64,000 bases of DNA from Hormiphora californensis (lineage: Eukaryota > Ctenophora > Tentaculata > Cydippida > Pleurobrachiidae), in contig CM035362.1 of assembly GCA_020137815.1 (NCBI GenBank), forward strand, positions 982,793 through 1,046,792. The letters are read 5' to 3'. How positions within the stretch are numbered: position 1 is the stretch's first letter; each line of letters starts with the position of its first letter. The notes beneath the pieces were generated by a model, which saw only the letters and a program-made list of their open reading frames with translations, did no database searches and was not told the origin of the DNA. The position numbers and the translations under genes were made by a program. Shown here one piece after another: positions 37,036-49,864 of this stretch.

Positions 37036-39893
37036 ATGTTACCACTCAGTTTACTAGCTTTATTGGCAGTCTTACTCATAGGTAAGCATCTCAGTAGTCT
37101 AATTAGTAAGTTAGTCTAGAGGCTGTCTGCCGGTCGGGCCCTCACCGAGTACCGACCCTCATGGCGTACGAGAAATGGCCTATTTTTATTAAAACACTTT
37201 CTTTTCCAGGCGTTACAGATGCTGGAACTAAAATAACAGTATATCAGGTATGTCAAGAGACTTAGAAAACATATTCTGAGAATCGTAGAGGAGCTTTAAG
37301 TTTCAGTAAGCACAGACGAGTGTCTTTCATCTACCCTTTTAGTTCTAACATTTTATCTACCCCTAGAGTCCATTAACTTATTATGACGTTGAACACAGGG
37401 AGGGAGGTTGGTTGGAAACCTCAGCCGTGGAGAAAGAGATCCCTTTCAGCTCAAGATTTGAATGCCAGGTAATGGGAGGATATCATTGTTTCCGCCCCAT
37501 TTTAATTACCCCAGTCAGTGGACACGGGGGCGGAACTTGTACTTGGTGGTACAAATTCAAGACCTAATTTTGACATAATATAACTATTTTCAGTTCGTCA
37601 CATTACCTTTTGAGTTTCCATATTACGCTGACAAAATAACACGATTAGGAGTTACCAGACTTGGATTTGTGTACACAGGTTAGTGTAGCTGGGGATCAGA
37701 TCAGTGGTATTTCAGGCAATATCAATACGATGAGATATATTGGTGCGGTGTGTCGTGTTTAGTTCTGGTTGCCGAACAAAGGATGGGTGTAAATGGCGCT
37801 TCGTCTAGCTTTGCGATATGACAATGTGCCATGGTTGTAGTACCAACTAATGCTATCGATACCCCCTCTAACAGCAATTCCTTCCTGCAGGACCCTATAC
37901 CAATGCCAGACTAACTGAGCTGATGCACATTGCTCCACTGATGAATCTCTTTACATTCAACTCTGGGAATGTAACACAAGCCACTGTACTGGATGAAGGT
38001 ATGTTGATTAGAAGTGGTGGTTTTTTTCTGTCCCCTAGACAATTTAACACCATGACCCCCCTAAACCCCCCTCTACTTCAGGAAAGTCTATATACGTGTT
38101 GCAGTGGAACAATGTCTCCATTCTCAACTACACAGCAACCTTCCAACTACAGTTACATTTGAATGGTACCATGGTGTTCGCCTATCAGAATATCAGTAGT
38201 GAAGTTCTCAACATGGCTGTTGTTAGTGTCGTCAGTGCCTTCCCCTGGGTCACCTCTGCTACAGGTTAGTAGGAAGCCAGTGCCCAAATGTGGCTGCTTA
38301 GTTTAGGGCTGTTAAATTTGTGATTGATCCCAAAAAGAACATTTCTAAAAGATTATAGAAATCGCATGTGTTCACTAATATCCTGAACCCCCTGATTCCC
38401 ACATTCAGCTACCAAAGATCTCACCTACTACGAGTACGAGGAAGTGAAACTAAGTGCTACTGAGGATGTTATTAATGGAACCAGTCTCGTTATCTCACTC
38501 AGACAAAACTGTCAGGTACATGGGTGATAGGAACAATGCAGTAATAGTCATTACTTGTTGAGTAAGGGGGAACTTACTCAACAAGTCATTACTATATTTA
38601 GATTAAATTAGCCCAGCTACTTTCCTGTTTTTCCGTCACCTAGCAACCACCCCTCTTCTATTCCAACTCTCCCCTCTCCTCTTCTCAGTTTGGTACCAAC
38701 TGTACAACATGTACAGATATTGCAGTCACCACACCCTTCTCATGTCAATGGTGCACCACACTACGAAGGTGTAGTGACACATTTGACTCTAGATATGAGG
38801 AGTGGGCCGAACATTGCAGTTCAACAAAAACGGAGTCAACTGAGTGTGCTGCTTTTAGTGAAGGTATGTGGAGACATAGAAAGATGGAGAGAGTGAGATA
38901 GAAAAAGACAGATAGAAAAAGATAGATAGAAAGTGACAGAGGCAGAGACAGGTCAGAGACATTACATCTCTTTTGTCAACCTTATTGTTTGTTATAGACT
39001 CTACAGCGGAGCCCACAGGAGGCCCTATCGATACTGCTGTTGATAGTTACACTACGTTTGGCGAATGGCTGGAAGCCCTTCTATCGGAGGGAGTACTTGC
39101 TTACGATTCAGGTATCATAATGTTTATTCGGGTGGTTGCCCGCCTTCAATTTAGTTTGGACCTGAGTTATTAGCCGTGATTAAAATTATCTTTCTTTATT
39201 CCAGGATCATGTTCTAGTGCAGGTCAGTTCTGGAATCCCTTCACTGGATCATGTAACGACTGTATTTATTGTGCATCCTCTGACTGCCAGGTAACAGTTA
39301 CCGTGGTTACCTGTTAACCACTACATGTTAAAACATCTTGGTTTCTAGGAAAATACATTAGAAATCCAATTTAGCCTATCATTTATAACCCCATACTGTC
39401 CAGGAGGCGTGTGCTAACGCGGATAGCACCCTATCTACCAGGACAGACCCCCGGCAAGGAATGAAGGTGAAGGAGTATAACTTCAGGAAACAAACCCATA
39501 CATCTCCTTACAAATGTTAGTCTTGTAATATTTAGTTTATACAATAATTCAATTAGTTAATTAATATAATTTTCTTTGTTCTTACTGGGATTTAACCAAT
39601 TCTCCTCCCCTACAGCGGCATTTATCGGTATGGTAGCTGGGCTAGCAGTTTGTATCTCTGTCGCCCTAATGTTTACTTGCCTCAAGAGGCGCAGTTACTC
39701 TACGCCTAATGGACCTGGGGGAATGTGGACTATACCACAAGACCCGGTAAGGGGAGAGTATTTGTCTGATATAGCACACAATGCAGTAGTCCGTGTTTGA
39801 GCCTTTATGTTGATTTATTTTATTTTCTAGGCATCTGAAGCACAATTGTTGGCACCGGTCTTAAAAAAGAGAGTACCATTTTGTGAAACATAA
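37036..39893 (+). CDS. PLXDC: plexin-domain-containing (PLXDC/TEM7-like) single-pass receptor
   Basis: Type I membrane protein related to PLXDC1/2, reported PEDF receptors in vertebrates. Thirteen exons join in phase: 37036-37081, 37210-37247, 37367-37468, 37594-37678, 37891-37998, 38082-38264, 38409-38515, 38689-38863, 38998-39111, 39205-39290, 39404-39515, 39616-39746 and 39831-39893, giving 449 aa (human 500-529). A Leu-rich signal peptide covers about residues 1-20. The ectodomain has several N-glycosylation sequons. A PSI domain at about 222-275 contains CTTCTDI, FSCQWCTTLRRCSDTFDSRYEEW and C-terminal cysteines, in the same order as TEM7 (CDACMSS...[23 protein letters not shown]). A second small Cys cluster follows, then one membrane helix (about 387-407), KRR, and a tail of about 38 aa. 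The tail lacks the acidic C terminus I associate with vertebrate PLXDC. Confidence 0.88.
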
Positions 39894-40514
39894 GGTCAGA
39901 TATTTTCTAGAAACACCTTCAGCCTTCTCAACTATTCACCAGCATTTTATAACTAAGTTCAGATTTCCAACGATTTCCTCATCACTATCTCCCTCTTCAG
40001 AATGTTAGGGACGATAAACCTTTGATTTACGGAACGGGAAGTGATGGATTGGCGAAAGCTTAGAATTGAGATGGACTGAATTGAGCAAAATTGGGCTCAG
40101 GAAGTCATGATTTGTTGAGTACCCCTTACTGAACTAGAACCCCTTACTGAACAAGTCATGATTATTGATTGGACTCCTTGGAAAAACAATCGAACAATTT
40201 ACGGTGAAGTGGCATCTAAGAAATAAGAAAACTGACCCTATTTGAAATGATTCATTGAGTTTGTGAAGTTCTTTTTTTCTTGACAATTTTTATTTCAGAT
40301 AAGTGTTTAGAGTTCCTATTTATAACAAACGTATTTATGTACAAGTGGAATTGGTAATTACAATTTGGTTATTTATAATTTGTTTACAATCCATCTTGAA
40401 TTAAGTGTTATTTTATGAATTTATGGATTTAAAATTAAGTTGTTATCGGACAGGCCAGCTTTATGTTGTTAGAGCATAGTTCAATAGCTGCGGACCTACA
40501 CATGAGGCAGCTGG

Positions 40515-40584
<70 letters not shown>

Positions 40585-41180
40585 CCCCCCCACGATTTTG
40601 TGTTAGACACGCAAGTCGCAATACTCGCCCACTCACTCCACACACCATTTATATTCTCTCTATAACAGCATTTTGTCCGGAAATAATAGAGCTCAGTAAA
40701 TTGTAATGAATCCATAAAGTGAGTGATTCTGATGGTTCTCGGCTCTGGGAAGTGGGAAATGGGAATCCGGAATCCCAATGGGGATCCCAGAATCGGTTCA
40801 ACTCATCAAATTCATTTTCAACCAGTTCGAGCACTGAACCAAGTCTACATTTTCACACTTCAGTGACGCGCGGTGTCAATTTCTCAAGAACTGGCGCGCA
40901 AAATCATGACCGTGGGAAAAACGCACCTTTGAGTGTGGGAAAATTTAAGCCGGGTCCCAATTCCCACTGGCCCATGCTGTACCTAACGAGGAGGAGTCCT
41001 CTGGCCGTAAGCCAGATAGACCCCTTGTTACTAGGAGACTGGGTAACTGCACGTGCGGGGTACCCCCAATAGTGCTGAATCCGCACGTGCTGACTCACTT
41101 ACAGTACACCCATTTTGGTTACGTCAAGTATTATCCCGCTCTCTCTTTGTTCACCAAGTTCAACGAAACTCCACCCAACA
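39894..41180. other. intergenic region
   Basis: The first 600 bp are A/T-rich and probably include the PLXDC-like 3' untranslated region. A (CT)n tract with a poly-C end lies at 40518-40592. The last 250 bp are C/G-richer and hold two GCACGTGC palindromes (41049-41056 and 41083-41090), a plausible promoter for the next ORF. Confidence 0.5.
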
Positions 41181-41546
41181 ATGATAGAGACCTTCATCGC
41201 TTTCCTGCTGCTGGCTTCGGCCATCGTAGGAGGACTGGTATTCTTGTGGAACTTTGCCGCCCATGAGACTACCGCAGTCTGGATCGGACTAGACCACCAA
41301 TGTGCCGACAATTCAATCGCACAGGATGCGTGGCTTGAGACCTTGGCTGACGCAGCAGAGGAAACAGAACGTCTCCAGAAGAGCATTATGGAATTTTATA
41401 AGTCCTTGATGGTTATCTCCAGACCCCCACGCAAGCAGTTGAGCCACGCTCAAACAGAAGTGGATCTAGAGCTGGGACTGCAACACATCGCAACCCAGAC
41501 CCGAGATATGACGTACAAGTGGAGCCTGCCTCCTATCAGTGTCTGA
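41181..41546 (+). CDS. small single-exon protein with N-terminal membrane helix, unknown
   Basis: 121 aa. The start has good context (CAACAATG); an in-frame upstream ATG at 41115 would place 22 polar residues before the helix and is less attractive. Residues 4-23 are strongly hydrophobic (FIAFLLLASAIVGGLVFLW), either a signal anchor or signal peptide. A helical, acidic segment follows (QDAWLETLADAAEETERLQKSIMEF), then a short basic stretch (RPPRKQLSHAQTEVDLELGL). Codon use is mixed rather than repeat-driven, which favours a real gene. No family recognised, and an unannotated spliced extension cannot be excluded. Confidence 0.5.
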   Translation: MIETFIAFLLLASAIVGGLVFLWNFAAHETTAVWIGLDHQCADNSIAQDAWLETLADAAEETERLQKSIMEFYKSLMVISRPPRKQLSHAQTEVDLELGLQHIATQTRDMTYKWSLPPISV

Positions 41547-42586
41547 AGCTCTACACACCACCATGACTCTGATGACACCACGATGAGTGATGACATCACA
41601 ACCCGGGGCAGAGACTCCCTCTCATTAGGGGAGATCTCCCCACCACAATGGGGGGAGTCACACACAAACACTGTGTGGGACTCCTCGTGCCAAACCCCTC
41701 TCTTCTTCTTCCTCTCTTTTTGGGGGGAGAAGAAGAGAGGGAGTTACCCATTGCCGCGGACCTGTAGGCGATGGTCCTGTGAGCGCGGTCAGTCTCACAC
41801 AAATTTGGAAATTTTGGGCGTAACATTCGCAATTTATCTTTCCAATTCCATTTCCAACTCCCTCAATTTTTAGAAAAGTACGACAAGATATTTTGGTGCA
41901 AAAAAGCACTGGGCACAAGCGTATTAAACACAATATCATATTGCACCATACCCAGGGAGACACACACACACACACGTACCGACAGACAGATAAATGTCTA
42001 GTAGGGAGATGTACACAGATACAGACAGACGCTACCCGTGAGAAGATTTACACACAAATGGATAAACACACTGCTACCCGAGCATAATTTGCACTTATTC
42101 CAATTGGGGGTTACATAAAAATTCAACTTATGTTTCTCTCGCTCTATCTCTCTCTCTTTTTTCTCTGTATCTCTCTTACTCCAGTTTCTCCCTCATGTAA
42201 TAACAAAAATCACTTCGCATTTCAACACAGCCCTATTGTATAAATCCAAAAAAATCCGCCTCTTCAAATCTCAATTTCCCCATTGGGGAGTCACACAAAA
42301 AGATGGGCATGTATTCATCTCTCTTCTCTCTCTCTCTCTCTCTTCTCTTCTCTCACTCCAGTTTCCCAGTTTCTAAATCTAACTCAGCAACCGAAGATGG
42401 AAAAAAAAGAAAAAAAACACATGAAGTAAAAACTTGACAAGTTAAAAACGTAGATACGACCCTTCTCTTACTTTCTCTCCCTATCATGTTCCCTTGCTCC
42501 AATGAATGATACATCACTACAAGGGTAACATGTTTCTAACACACGCTTCTCAAAAAAAACAACACCTTATTTTCTACGTTTATAAT
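41547..42586. other. intergenic region with CT and CA microsatellites
   Basis: Short CT runs (about 42137-42185 and 42323-42360), a CA run near 41962-41975 and A-rich stretches. Both bordering genes end here, so it contains two 3' flanks. No exon recognised. Confidence 0.55.
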
Positions 42587-45500
42587 TCATGTCGATGGCG
42601 ATTTAAGGCGCTTTAATTCCTCTCTTAACAGTACATTTTCCATTTTTAATTCAAGAAATGCTTTTTTAAGATCCTCGAATTTAGAACCTAATGTGGACGA
42701 GTGTTCATAAAGGTCCTCGTACTGCCTTCGACATGATTTCATCATTTCATGGAACTGAGATTCCTGAAACGATAGATATGCGTTAGTTGGATAAATCTCC
42801 GAGCTGTATGCTGAGAGAGATGCAATTGATCATGTCAGTGTCATCTTGAGCCCCCTCGAAATTGATATCAGGGCGGGCGTTATTATTGACGCGAACTCGG
42901 TGCGCTGAAAATGGCGCGCATTCACAAATGCTGCTACTTCGTGCTTTTTACAAGAGAACGGTACGCGCGCTCCTAATATGGTCAAAGGTCACACAAGCGC
43001 GTAATGGTATAGCCACTACACATACACACACAGAACATACAGGCACGCCCACTTACTACAGAGTCGAAATGGGCTGAGTTCCGCCTGAAATCAGAGGAGA
43101 GAGATTGAGGTTAGTAGAGGGAAAGAAACAAACAATTATCTTACTTTCTGTATTTATCAATTATCTCCCTTTCTCTCCAATCTATATTAACATGTATCTC
43201 TCACAACTTACTTTGGGACGTTGCTAACAAAAAGTGATGGATCTTCTCCGGATCCAGAGTCCAAGGAATGTAACGTTGATCGAATGTTCTCACCTATAAG
43301 AATAATGTTATTGGTCTGGGGATATAAAAGGGAGAGAGAAGAGAGAGATAAGCAAGAGAGACAACATAAACACATTATTCGACTCCCCATATTCATTGTT
43401 TTTTTGTGAAAGGTGGGACCCAGGAATTTCTGTCCATATGACAGTCAATGTTTTCTGTGTTGTGGTGTGTGTGCTCTAGGTTATAGCGTTACCAAACTAC
43501 TGCGCACGACAGAAACGTGTTGCTAACCTGTCCATGAAGTCTGTGGTCTGTAGAAAGAAGTAGCGTAAAGATTCACGCTAAAAAATTCCACCAAAAGCAA
43601 ACAAAAATTTCATCTGATATTCTAACTGTTTGGGGTCCGTATCGGGCACTCTCACGCAGCTTAGTCCCCTCCTTCCGCTTCTGAGTCTGGAACAAACAGG
43701 TAACGTTTTGCATTTGAGAGGATTGAGTTTGGTTTAGTCTGGATTCAAGGTAACGTTTTGCCTTTGAGAGTGTCTTGAGTTAGTTTGGTTGGAACAAGGT
43801 AAGTTTTGCCTTGAGAATTTCTTGGAGTTTTGGGTCTGGAATCCCGTGTACGTGTTTTGAATAGTAAATGTACATTAACAATATAAAAACAATATACAAC
43901 AATCTGTGGAACAGGACAATACGGACAGGTTGAACTTACACAATTTTGAGGGATGATTGGTACCGTGTGATGTTGTTGAATGAGGATGAGAGGGTATATG
44001 CATTTCCAGTGGATTCGGAGGATGAGATAAAACAAAAAACGATTTGTTGAAACACAGATAAGGGGGTTAGGATGAATGTAGCACCAATATACTGTAAAAT
44101 GTTCTAGAATACTTGCGGGGAATGGGAAGATAAGAACATTTGTTAGTTGTATAAGCGAATAAGCATAAGGACTTAGTGCACAAAAACACACGGATTGTCT
44201 CTGTAGTGGTGGTTGGTATAGCAATGTCCGCTAGATTGGCAGAGGTGGGTGGGGGGAGGGCGGGGGGGGTGGGCGGCGGTGGTGGGCGCGTGGGTGGGTA
44301 AATTGGCAATAGAATGTAGCGCATTGAGTGTATGTAGACTTAGGCACCGACGAGAGCAGAGCAGAGCCGCCGAGGAGACAGTTTCAGTGGTTAACTGGAA
44401 GTTCATTGTGCTGAAGGAAATGGGTATATTGAGACGGATTTTAAGTTGCATTTTGTGAGAGGAAGAGCCCTATTGGTTTGTCTGAGACACTAGCAAAAGT
44501 GATGAAACGAACGAAACGTAACGAACGAGAGTAATGAATTAGAATTCTGCTTCTGTGACTTGTTAGTGTCCTTTATCAAACACGTAATGGCAAAAGTACA
44601 AGTTTCCCAAATTGATAATAAATGGCGAATTCAAAGTTTTGGTCGAATTGGCACCAGAATGTAGCGTAATTTAGTAGTTATGAGACTAGGCCAGGCCCGA
44701 GAGACAGTTCAGTGGTAACTGGAAAGTTTCAGTTGTGCTAGAAATGGGTATTTGAGACGGTTATTAAGTTGCATTTAGTGTAGAGGGAAGAAGCCCTTTG
44801 GTGTCTGAGGACAAGCAAAAGTAGTGAAACGCAACTGCAAAGAACGAACGAGAATGAATAGAATGGCTGCTCTGTGACTTGTTAGTTGCTCCTTTATCAA
44901 AACACGTAATGGCAAAGTAAAAGTTTCCCAATGAAATTAATTATTAAATGCGAAAATTCCAAGTTTTGGGTCGATATGACAAGAAGATAGCTTTTAATTT
45001 AGTGATGAACTAGGCCAGGCCCGAGAGACAGTTCAGTGGTAACTGAAGTTCATGTGTGCTAGAAATGGGTATTTGAGACGGATTTAAGTTGCATTTTAGT
45101 TGAGAGGAAGAGCCCTTATTGGTCTGGTCTAGACAAGCAAAAGTGAAACGAACTGCAACGTAATACGAACGAGTAATAATGAATGGAATTCTGCTCATGG
45201 ATTGTTAGTGCTCCTTTAAAAAACACGTAATGGCAAAGTACAAAGTTTCCCAAATTGAATTAAATGCGAAATTCCAAAGTTTTGGCGATATTGGCCAAGA
45301 AGTAGCTGTAATTTTAGTGATGAGAAAGGGCCCGGCCGGAGAGACAGTACAGTGGTAAGGAAGTTAATGTGATGCTAGGAATAATGGGTATTTGAGACGG
45401 ATTTAAGTTGCATTTTAGTGAGAGGAAGAGCCCTTATTGGTGTCTGAGACAAGCAAAAGTGAAACGAACTGCAACGTAACGAACGAGTAATCCAATGTTT

Positions 45501-47477
45501 TCTGTTTACCAACCTGTACTTTCTATCGACGAGGCAGAAGTCCCAGATTTTAGTTCCGCGTCTTTGTGGTTCATTTCCGCCATATACATTTCCTTTACCT
45601 GCAAAAGGTTAGAGTTAGAAAGAGAGTGTGAATCTCTCTTAGCAGAACCCTCACTTGTATTGATACATGCCAAATCACGGCGTGCCCGAGAGCATGATTG
45701 CCTCTGATTTTAGGAGTCATTTTAGATGCTTTTTAACGAAATACCCACAAAGAATACCAAATATGGGCAAAAGTAACCAAAAGTATAATTAAAAATTAAT
45801 TACCTTCCACCGACCCGCTTTATATGTCCTCGGATTTGGTGTTTGACTCTTGATAACGCGAAATCTCGAGACTGAGTAATCTGTGGGGAAAACTGTAGTA
45901 ACTGAATAAAGGGCCTGTCCCAGGAATGTTACCCGAAATTGAATTTCGGAAAATCTGCAGATCTGGTTGGACACGATGCCCCCTCTCAGCCCTCCCTAGT
46001 TTTCTATAATAGTGCACCTACACCCCCCCTCCTCTCAGCCCTCCCTAGTTTTCTATAATAGTGCACCTACACCCTCCTCCTCAGCCCCCCCTAGTTTTCT
46101 ATAGTAGTGCACCTACACCCCCCTCTCAGCCCTCCCTAGTTTTCTATAATAGTGCACCTACACCCTCCCCCCCTCCTCAGCCCTCCCTAGTTTTCTATAA
46201 TAGTGCACCTACACCCCCCCCCTCCTCAGCCCTCCCTAGTTTTCTATAATAGTGCACCTACACCCCCCCCTCCTCAGCCCTCCCTAGTTTTCTATAATAG
46301 TGCACCTACACCCCCCCCTCCTCAGCCCTCCCTAGTTTTCTATAATAGTGCACCTACACCCCCCCCCTCCTCAGCCCTCCCTAGTTTTCTATAATAGTGC
46401 ACCTACACCCCCCCCTCCTCAGCCCTCCCTAGTTTTCTATAGTAGTGCACCTACACCCCCCTCCTCAGCCCCCCCTAGTTTTCTATAGTAGTGCACCTAC
46501 ACCCCCTCTCTCTGCCCTCCCTAGTTTTCTATAGTAGTGCACCTACACCCCCTCTCTCTGCCCTCCCTAGTTTTCTATAGTAGTGCACCTACACCCCCCT
46601 CAGTCCCATATATTCTATAGTAGTGCGCCTACAGAAAAAGAAAGGATACACCGTGACCAAAAGAGGTATAAAAACCCCATAAAACTAACATGTTTAAAAA
46701 GAGAGAGAAATAGAAAATGAAGTTTGTAACTTCTCATTCTCTACATCCAAAGTTTTGCCTCGTGATAAATTACAAGCTCCCAAGAAGCAATTCCAAAACT
46801 CGACTTTCTAAGCGTCTAATTTATCTCTGTCTCTCTATCTCATTTTCTCTCTGACACACATAAACACATGACACAAACGCGTCTTACACACATAAATGTC
46901 ACGCGGTTTTTCTGGGCAGCCAGAAGCAGTGATTTATGCATGCCGTCGAATAGCGTGTAAAATGTATGAACGCTTCTATATGAGAGAAGGGAGAGAGAGA
47001 GAGAGAGAGAGAAAAAGAGAAAAAGAGAGGGAGAGAGAGACTAGAGTAGAGAGAACAAAAATACATACAAGCTGAGTAAAATGAGCTGAATATATTCAAA
47101 AATGACAATTAATTGAAACACCTACCATCCTTTCCTTCAGCGATGTTAATTTTATCATCATCATCGTCATCATTTTTCACAGGGTCAATTATACTCGTGA
47201 TCCTAAAGGCACTCTTCTTCTTCTTAACTAGTTCTAACCTGGGGGTAGGGCAGGGAGAGCTAGAACGGGTTAGAAACTACTATTACTATCTAAATTTCTA
47301 GAAACTACGTTACTTTTGACCCCCGAGCCCCGATACTGACACTAAAGTCAAAAGTGTCAGATCCACTCTAATCCCTGATATGAGTTGACCTGCTAAATGC
47401 TAATACCCATGAGCGTGGTACCCTCTGATTTCCTACACAAACACTCACTTTGGATCGAGGTTGTCCTGAGCAGCCAT
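42587..47477 (-). CDS. TSC22D: TSC22-domain-family-like protein
   Basis: Seven exons join in phase: 47449-47477, 47126-47238, 45804-45880, 45514-45598, 43212-43293, 43057-43084 and 42587-42763, giving 196 aa. Two motifs of the long TSC22D/Bunched isoforms occur in order: KKKKSAFRITSI (residues 15-26, cf. KKKSxFQITSV) and SRFRVIKSQTPNPRTYKAGRWK (52-73, cf. [21 protein letters not shown]). The C-terminal 58 residues are a coiled coil ending FEDLKKAFLELKMENVLLREEL, in the place of the TSC-box leucine zipper but poorly conserved. In other animals long isoforms work with NRBP1/Madm in growth and volume control. The protein is much shorter than vertebrate long isoforms. Introns 2 and 4 carry tandem repeats. 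The 3' exons are less certain than the 5' ones. Confidence 0.72.
44330..45490. repeat. four diverged copies of a 320-bp tandem repeat
   Basis: The words GAGACAGTTCAGTGGTAACTG, GTATTTGAGACGGAT, AGAGGAAGAGCCC and AACGAACGAG recur in fixed order starting near 44376, 44700, 45023 and 45342. Copies differ mostly by single-base insertions and deletions at short homopolymers, which is more typical of unpolished long-read consensus than of mutation. Confidence 0.8.
45979..46634. repeat. 47-bp minisatellite, 14 copies
   Basis: Unit contains CCCTCCCTAGTTTTCTATAA and TAGTGCACCTACACC followed by a C run of variable length. Copies are nearly identical apart from the C-run length and a few ATAA/ATAG changes. 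It lies in intron 2 of the TSC22-like gene and generates spurious proline-rich frames. Confidence 0.95.
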
Positions 47478-49605
47478 GATGATGAAGGGGCCGTGGGGAT
47501 GTGGTATTAGGAGGAGGGAGCTGTATTCTTCTTCAGGTGCTACCCATGATGTGAAGATCACACCAGAGAGGGAGAATGATGGAGAAAAAGGGAGGGAAAA
47601 CTTTCACACCATCGCTAGATATAGGTATGGTTAGAGAGGGAGATTAGGGGACAGAGAGGGGAGGGATTAGGGGACAGAGAGGGGAGGGATGAGAGTTGAG
47701 ACATGAGGGGATAGGGATAAACACATAAAAGAGTAAAGACATCCCAGCCACATTATATAGGTTTACTCCTTTCTGGACGTGACTCAGACCCCTATTTTAA
47801 TCAGTTCATGTCAGGAGTCATGATCCCCTTCTCTGCAGTTCAACTCTGGACCCATCCTTCTCTGCAGTTCAACTCTGGACCCCCTTCTTCTGCAGTTATG
47901 TATGTCTGTCAACATGATGTACACATACTGTCACTTAGCAACTGTCACAACTACCTGTCACTATAACTTCTGTCTCCATATATATAATATTCTCTCTCCC
48001 TTCCTGTCTCCATATAATATAATATTCTCTCTCCCTTTCTCTCCCTTCATTTCTCTCCCCAATCCCAATTATTGTGTCTTCCGATCTCTCTTTCTGTCTT
48101 CCTCTGATCTCTATCCTTCAGTCCCTGTCTCTTACTCCCTCCATTCTTTCTCATTCTCTCTCTATCTCTCTCTGTCTCATTCTATCTCTCTGTCTCTCTA
48201 TCTCTCTGGCTCTCTCTCTGTGTCTCTCTCCCTGTCTCTCTATATCTCATTTTATAATATTATATGTGGTTGACAAGCTGACATTAACAAGATTGCCTAA
48301 CTGCTCTCTCTCTCTACCTAACTTGTCTCTTTCTTTTCAATCTCTTTCTCTCTTTGCACACATACACTCAATTCACTCAACCTATTTCTTTCTAACTATA
48401 TTCATTCCAGATAAACTGACTCTCTTCTCGGTCACATTTTTATCACTCATCCAGATATTCACTCCTCCTAACATTGGTTATCAGTGCTAGAGATTACGAC
48501 ACACTAAACGAGAAAACAGACGTCATCGTGGAGAGAGAGAAAACCAGGGAGAATAAAAGACATATATATATGACCGGAAAAAACAGGGTAAGTTATGGGG
48601 GAATAAAACACGATTATTTCTTTGAATTCTGATAAAACGAGCAATTAACACAAATATTTCAAACACACGCTGTACCGGGTGGCCCAAAAATTGTTATCTT
48701 CACTCTACAGAAAGCATAAATATTCATCTCGAAACTGAGTTTTGTCCAATATTATCTGTCCCCCAAATTGGGGGGGGGGGGATGGGTGGGTGCTCGAAAA
48801 GTGTTTTGTTACCAAATACAATACCTCACACACACACACACACACACACGACCAAAGGAGTTGATCTGGCAGTGTTTCAAAAACCCTCTCTACACTACAA
48901 ATATACAGATACAATCTTGTAGATACAATCTTGTAGATACAATCTTGTAGGGACAGATATTAAAGTGTGTGTATACGATACTTTTGTCTGGGGAGTCTTG
49001 CAGTAGAAGTCAATCTAAAATAAGTTACTACTGAAGAATTAGTAAAATTATAATAAAATCACAATAACGATTTAAGAAATCGATTTTGTTTTATCTCTCT
49101 CTCTCTCTGATATATCGTAGTACTCATCAAAATAATGTCTCGTTTTCGTTTCAAGTCGGATAATAATTTAGTACTCAGCGGTGTTACCACCTAAAATATT
49201 ATTCCAGTAGAAAGTAAAAGAAAATTTGCTTGAAAAGGGTGACTACAGAAATATAGCAATTTTAGTTTAAATTTTGTCCAAAAATATATATAACCTTCAA
49301 TAACACATGTTGCGGAACACTTTCAACACAAATAAGCAGAAACAAAACAATCCAAAACACTATTCCTAACATTGTCCTTTCTCTGTCTTCCTTTCTATCT
49401 CTCTCTGTCTTCCTTTCTGTCTCTCTACTCTATCTCTCTCTTTTTCTCTTTCTATCTCTCTATCTCTCACAAAGAGTATACAGTATACACTACAGACATA
49501 CACCTTCTCAAAGAGACTGACACGCATCCGGCAACATCCGGGTGTTATACCCCGAAATTAGTTACACGCGTGACAGTTACATCTTGTCATCTCTCTATCT
49601 CTCTA

Positions 49606-49649
<44 letters not shown>

Positions 49650-49864
49650 ACTCTCTCTCCATCTCTCTCACTCTATCTCTCTCTATCTCTCTTTCTCTCA
49701 AACATGGCACACTTAGACATCTCTCAACATCTTTCCTTGAGACCACTCGGCACTCTCTGCTCATAACTCCTTATCAACCAGCACCATTTATCGGCAGTAA
49801 CATATGCAACAAAAATAAACACGGGGGGTGTATAACAACAACTTTAAAACGTCCTGTCTCTGTG
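47478..49864. other. intergenic, CT-rich
   Basis: No exon recognised. CT-rich low complexity at about 48000-48260, 49370-49465 and 49585-49700, a poly-G run at 48771-48780, and a (CA)n tract at 48829-48849. The right end is the AdipoR 3' flank; the left end must hold the TSC22-like promoter. Confidence 0.6.

Noticed and set aside
40719-41072. 117-codon frame upstream of the small membrane-protein ORF
   Set aside because: Low-complexity Ser/Asn content, and it spans the likely promoter; no support as a gene.
43633-43690. Possible extra TSC22-like exon (KRKEGTKLRESARYGPQ)
   Set aside because: It has splice-like edges but its phase does not fit between exons 4 and 5, which already join cleanly.
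43745-44324. Overlapping minus-strand frames of 85-159 codons in a TSC22-like intron
   Set aside because: Composition follows the T/C-rich strand; no splice signals or motifs.
46061-46394. Proline-rich tandem-repeat frames
   Set aside because: They arise from the 47-bp minisatellite in an intron; variable C-runs break any frame.
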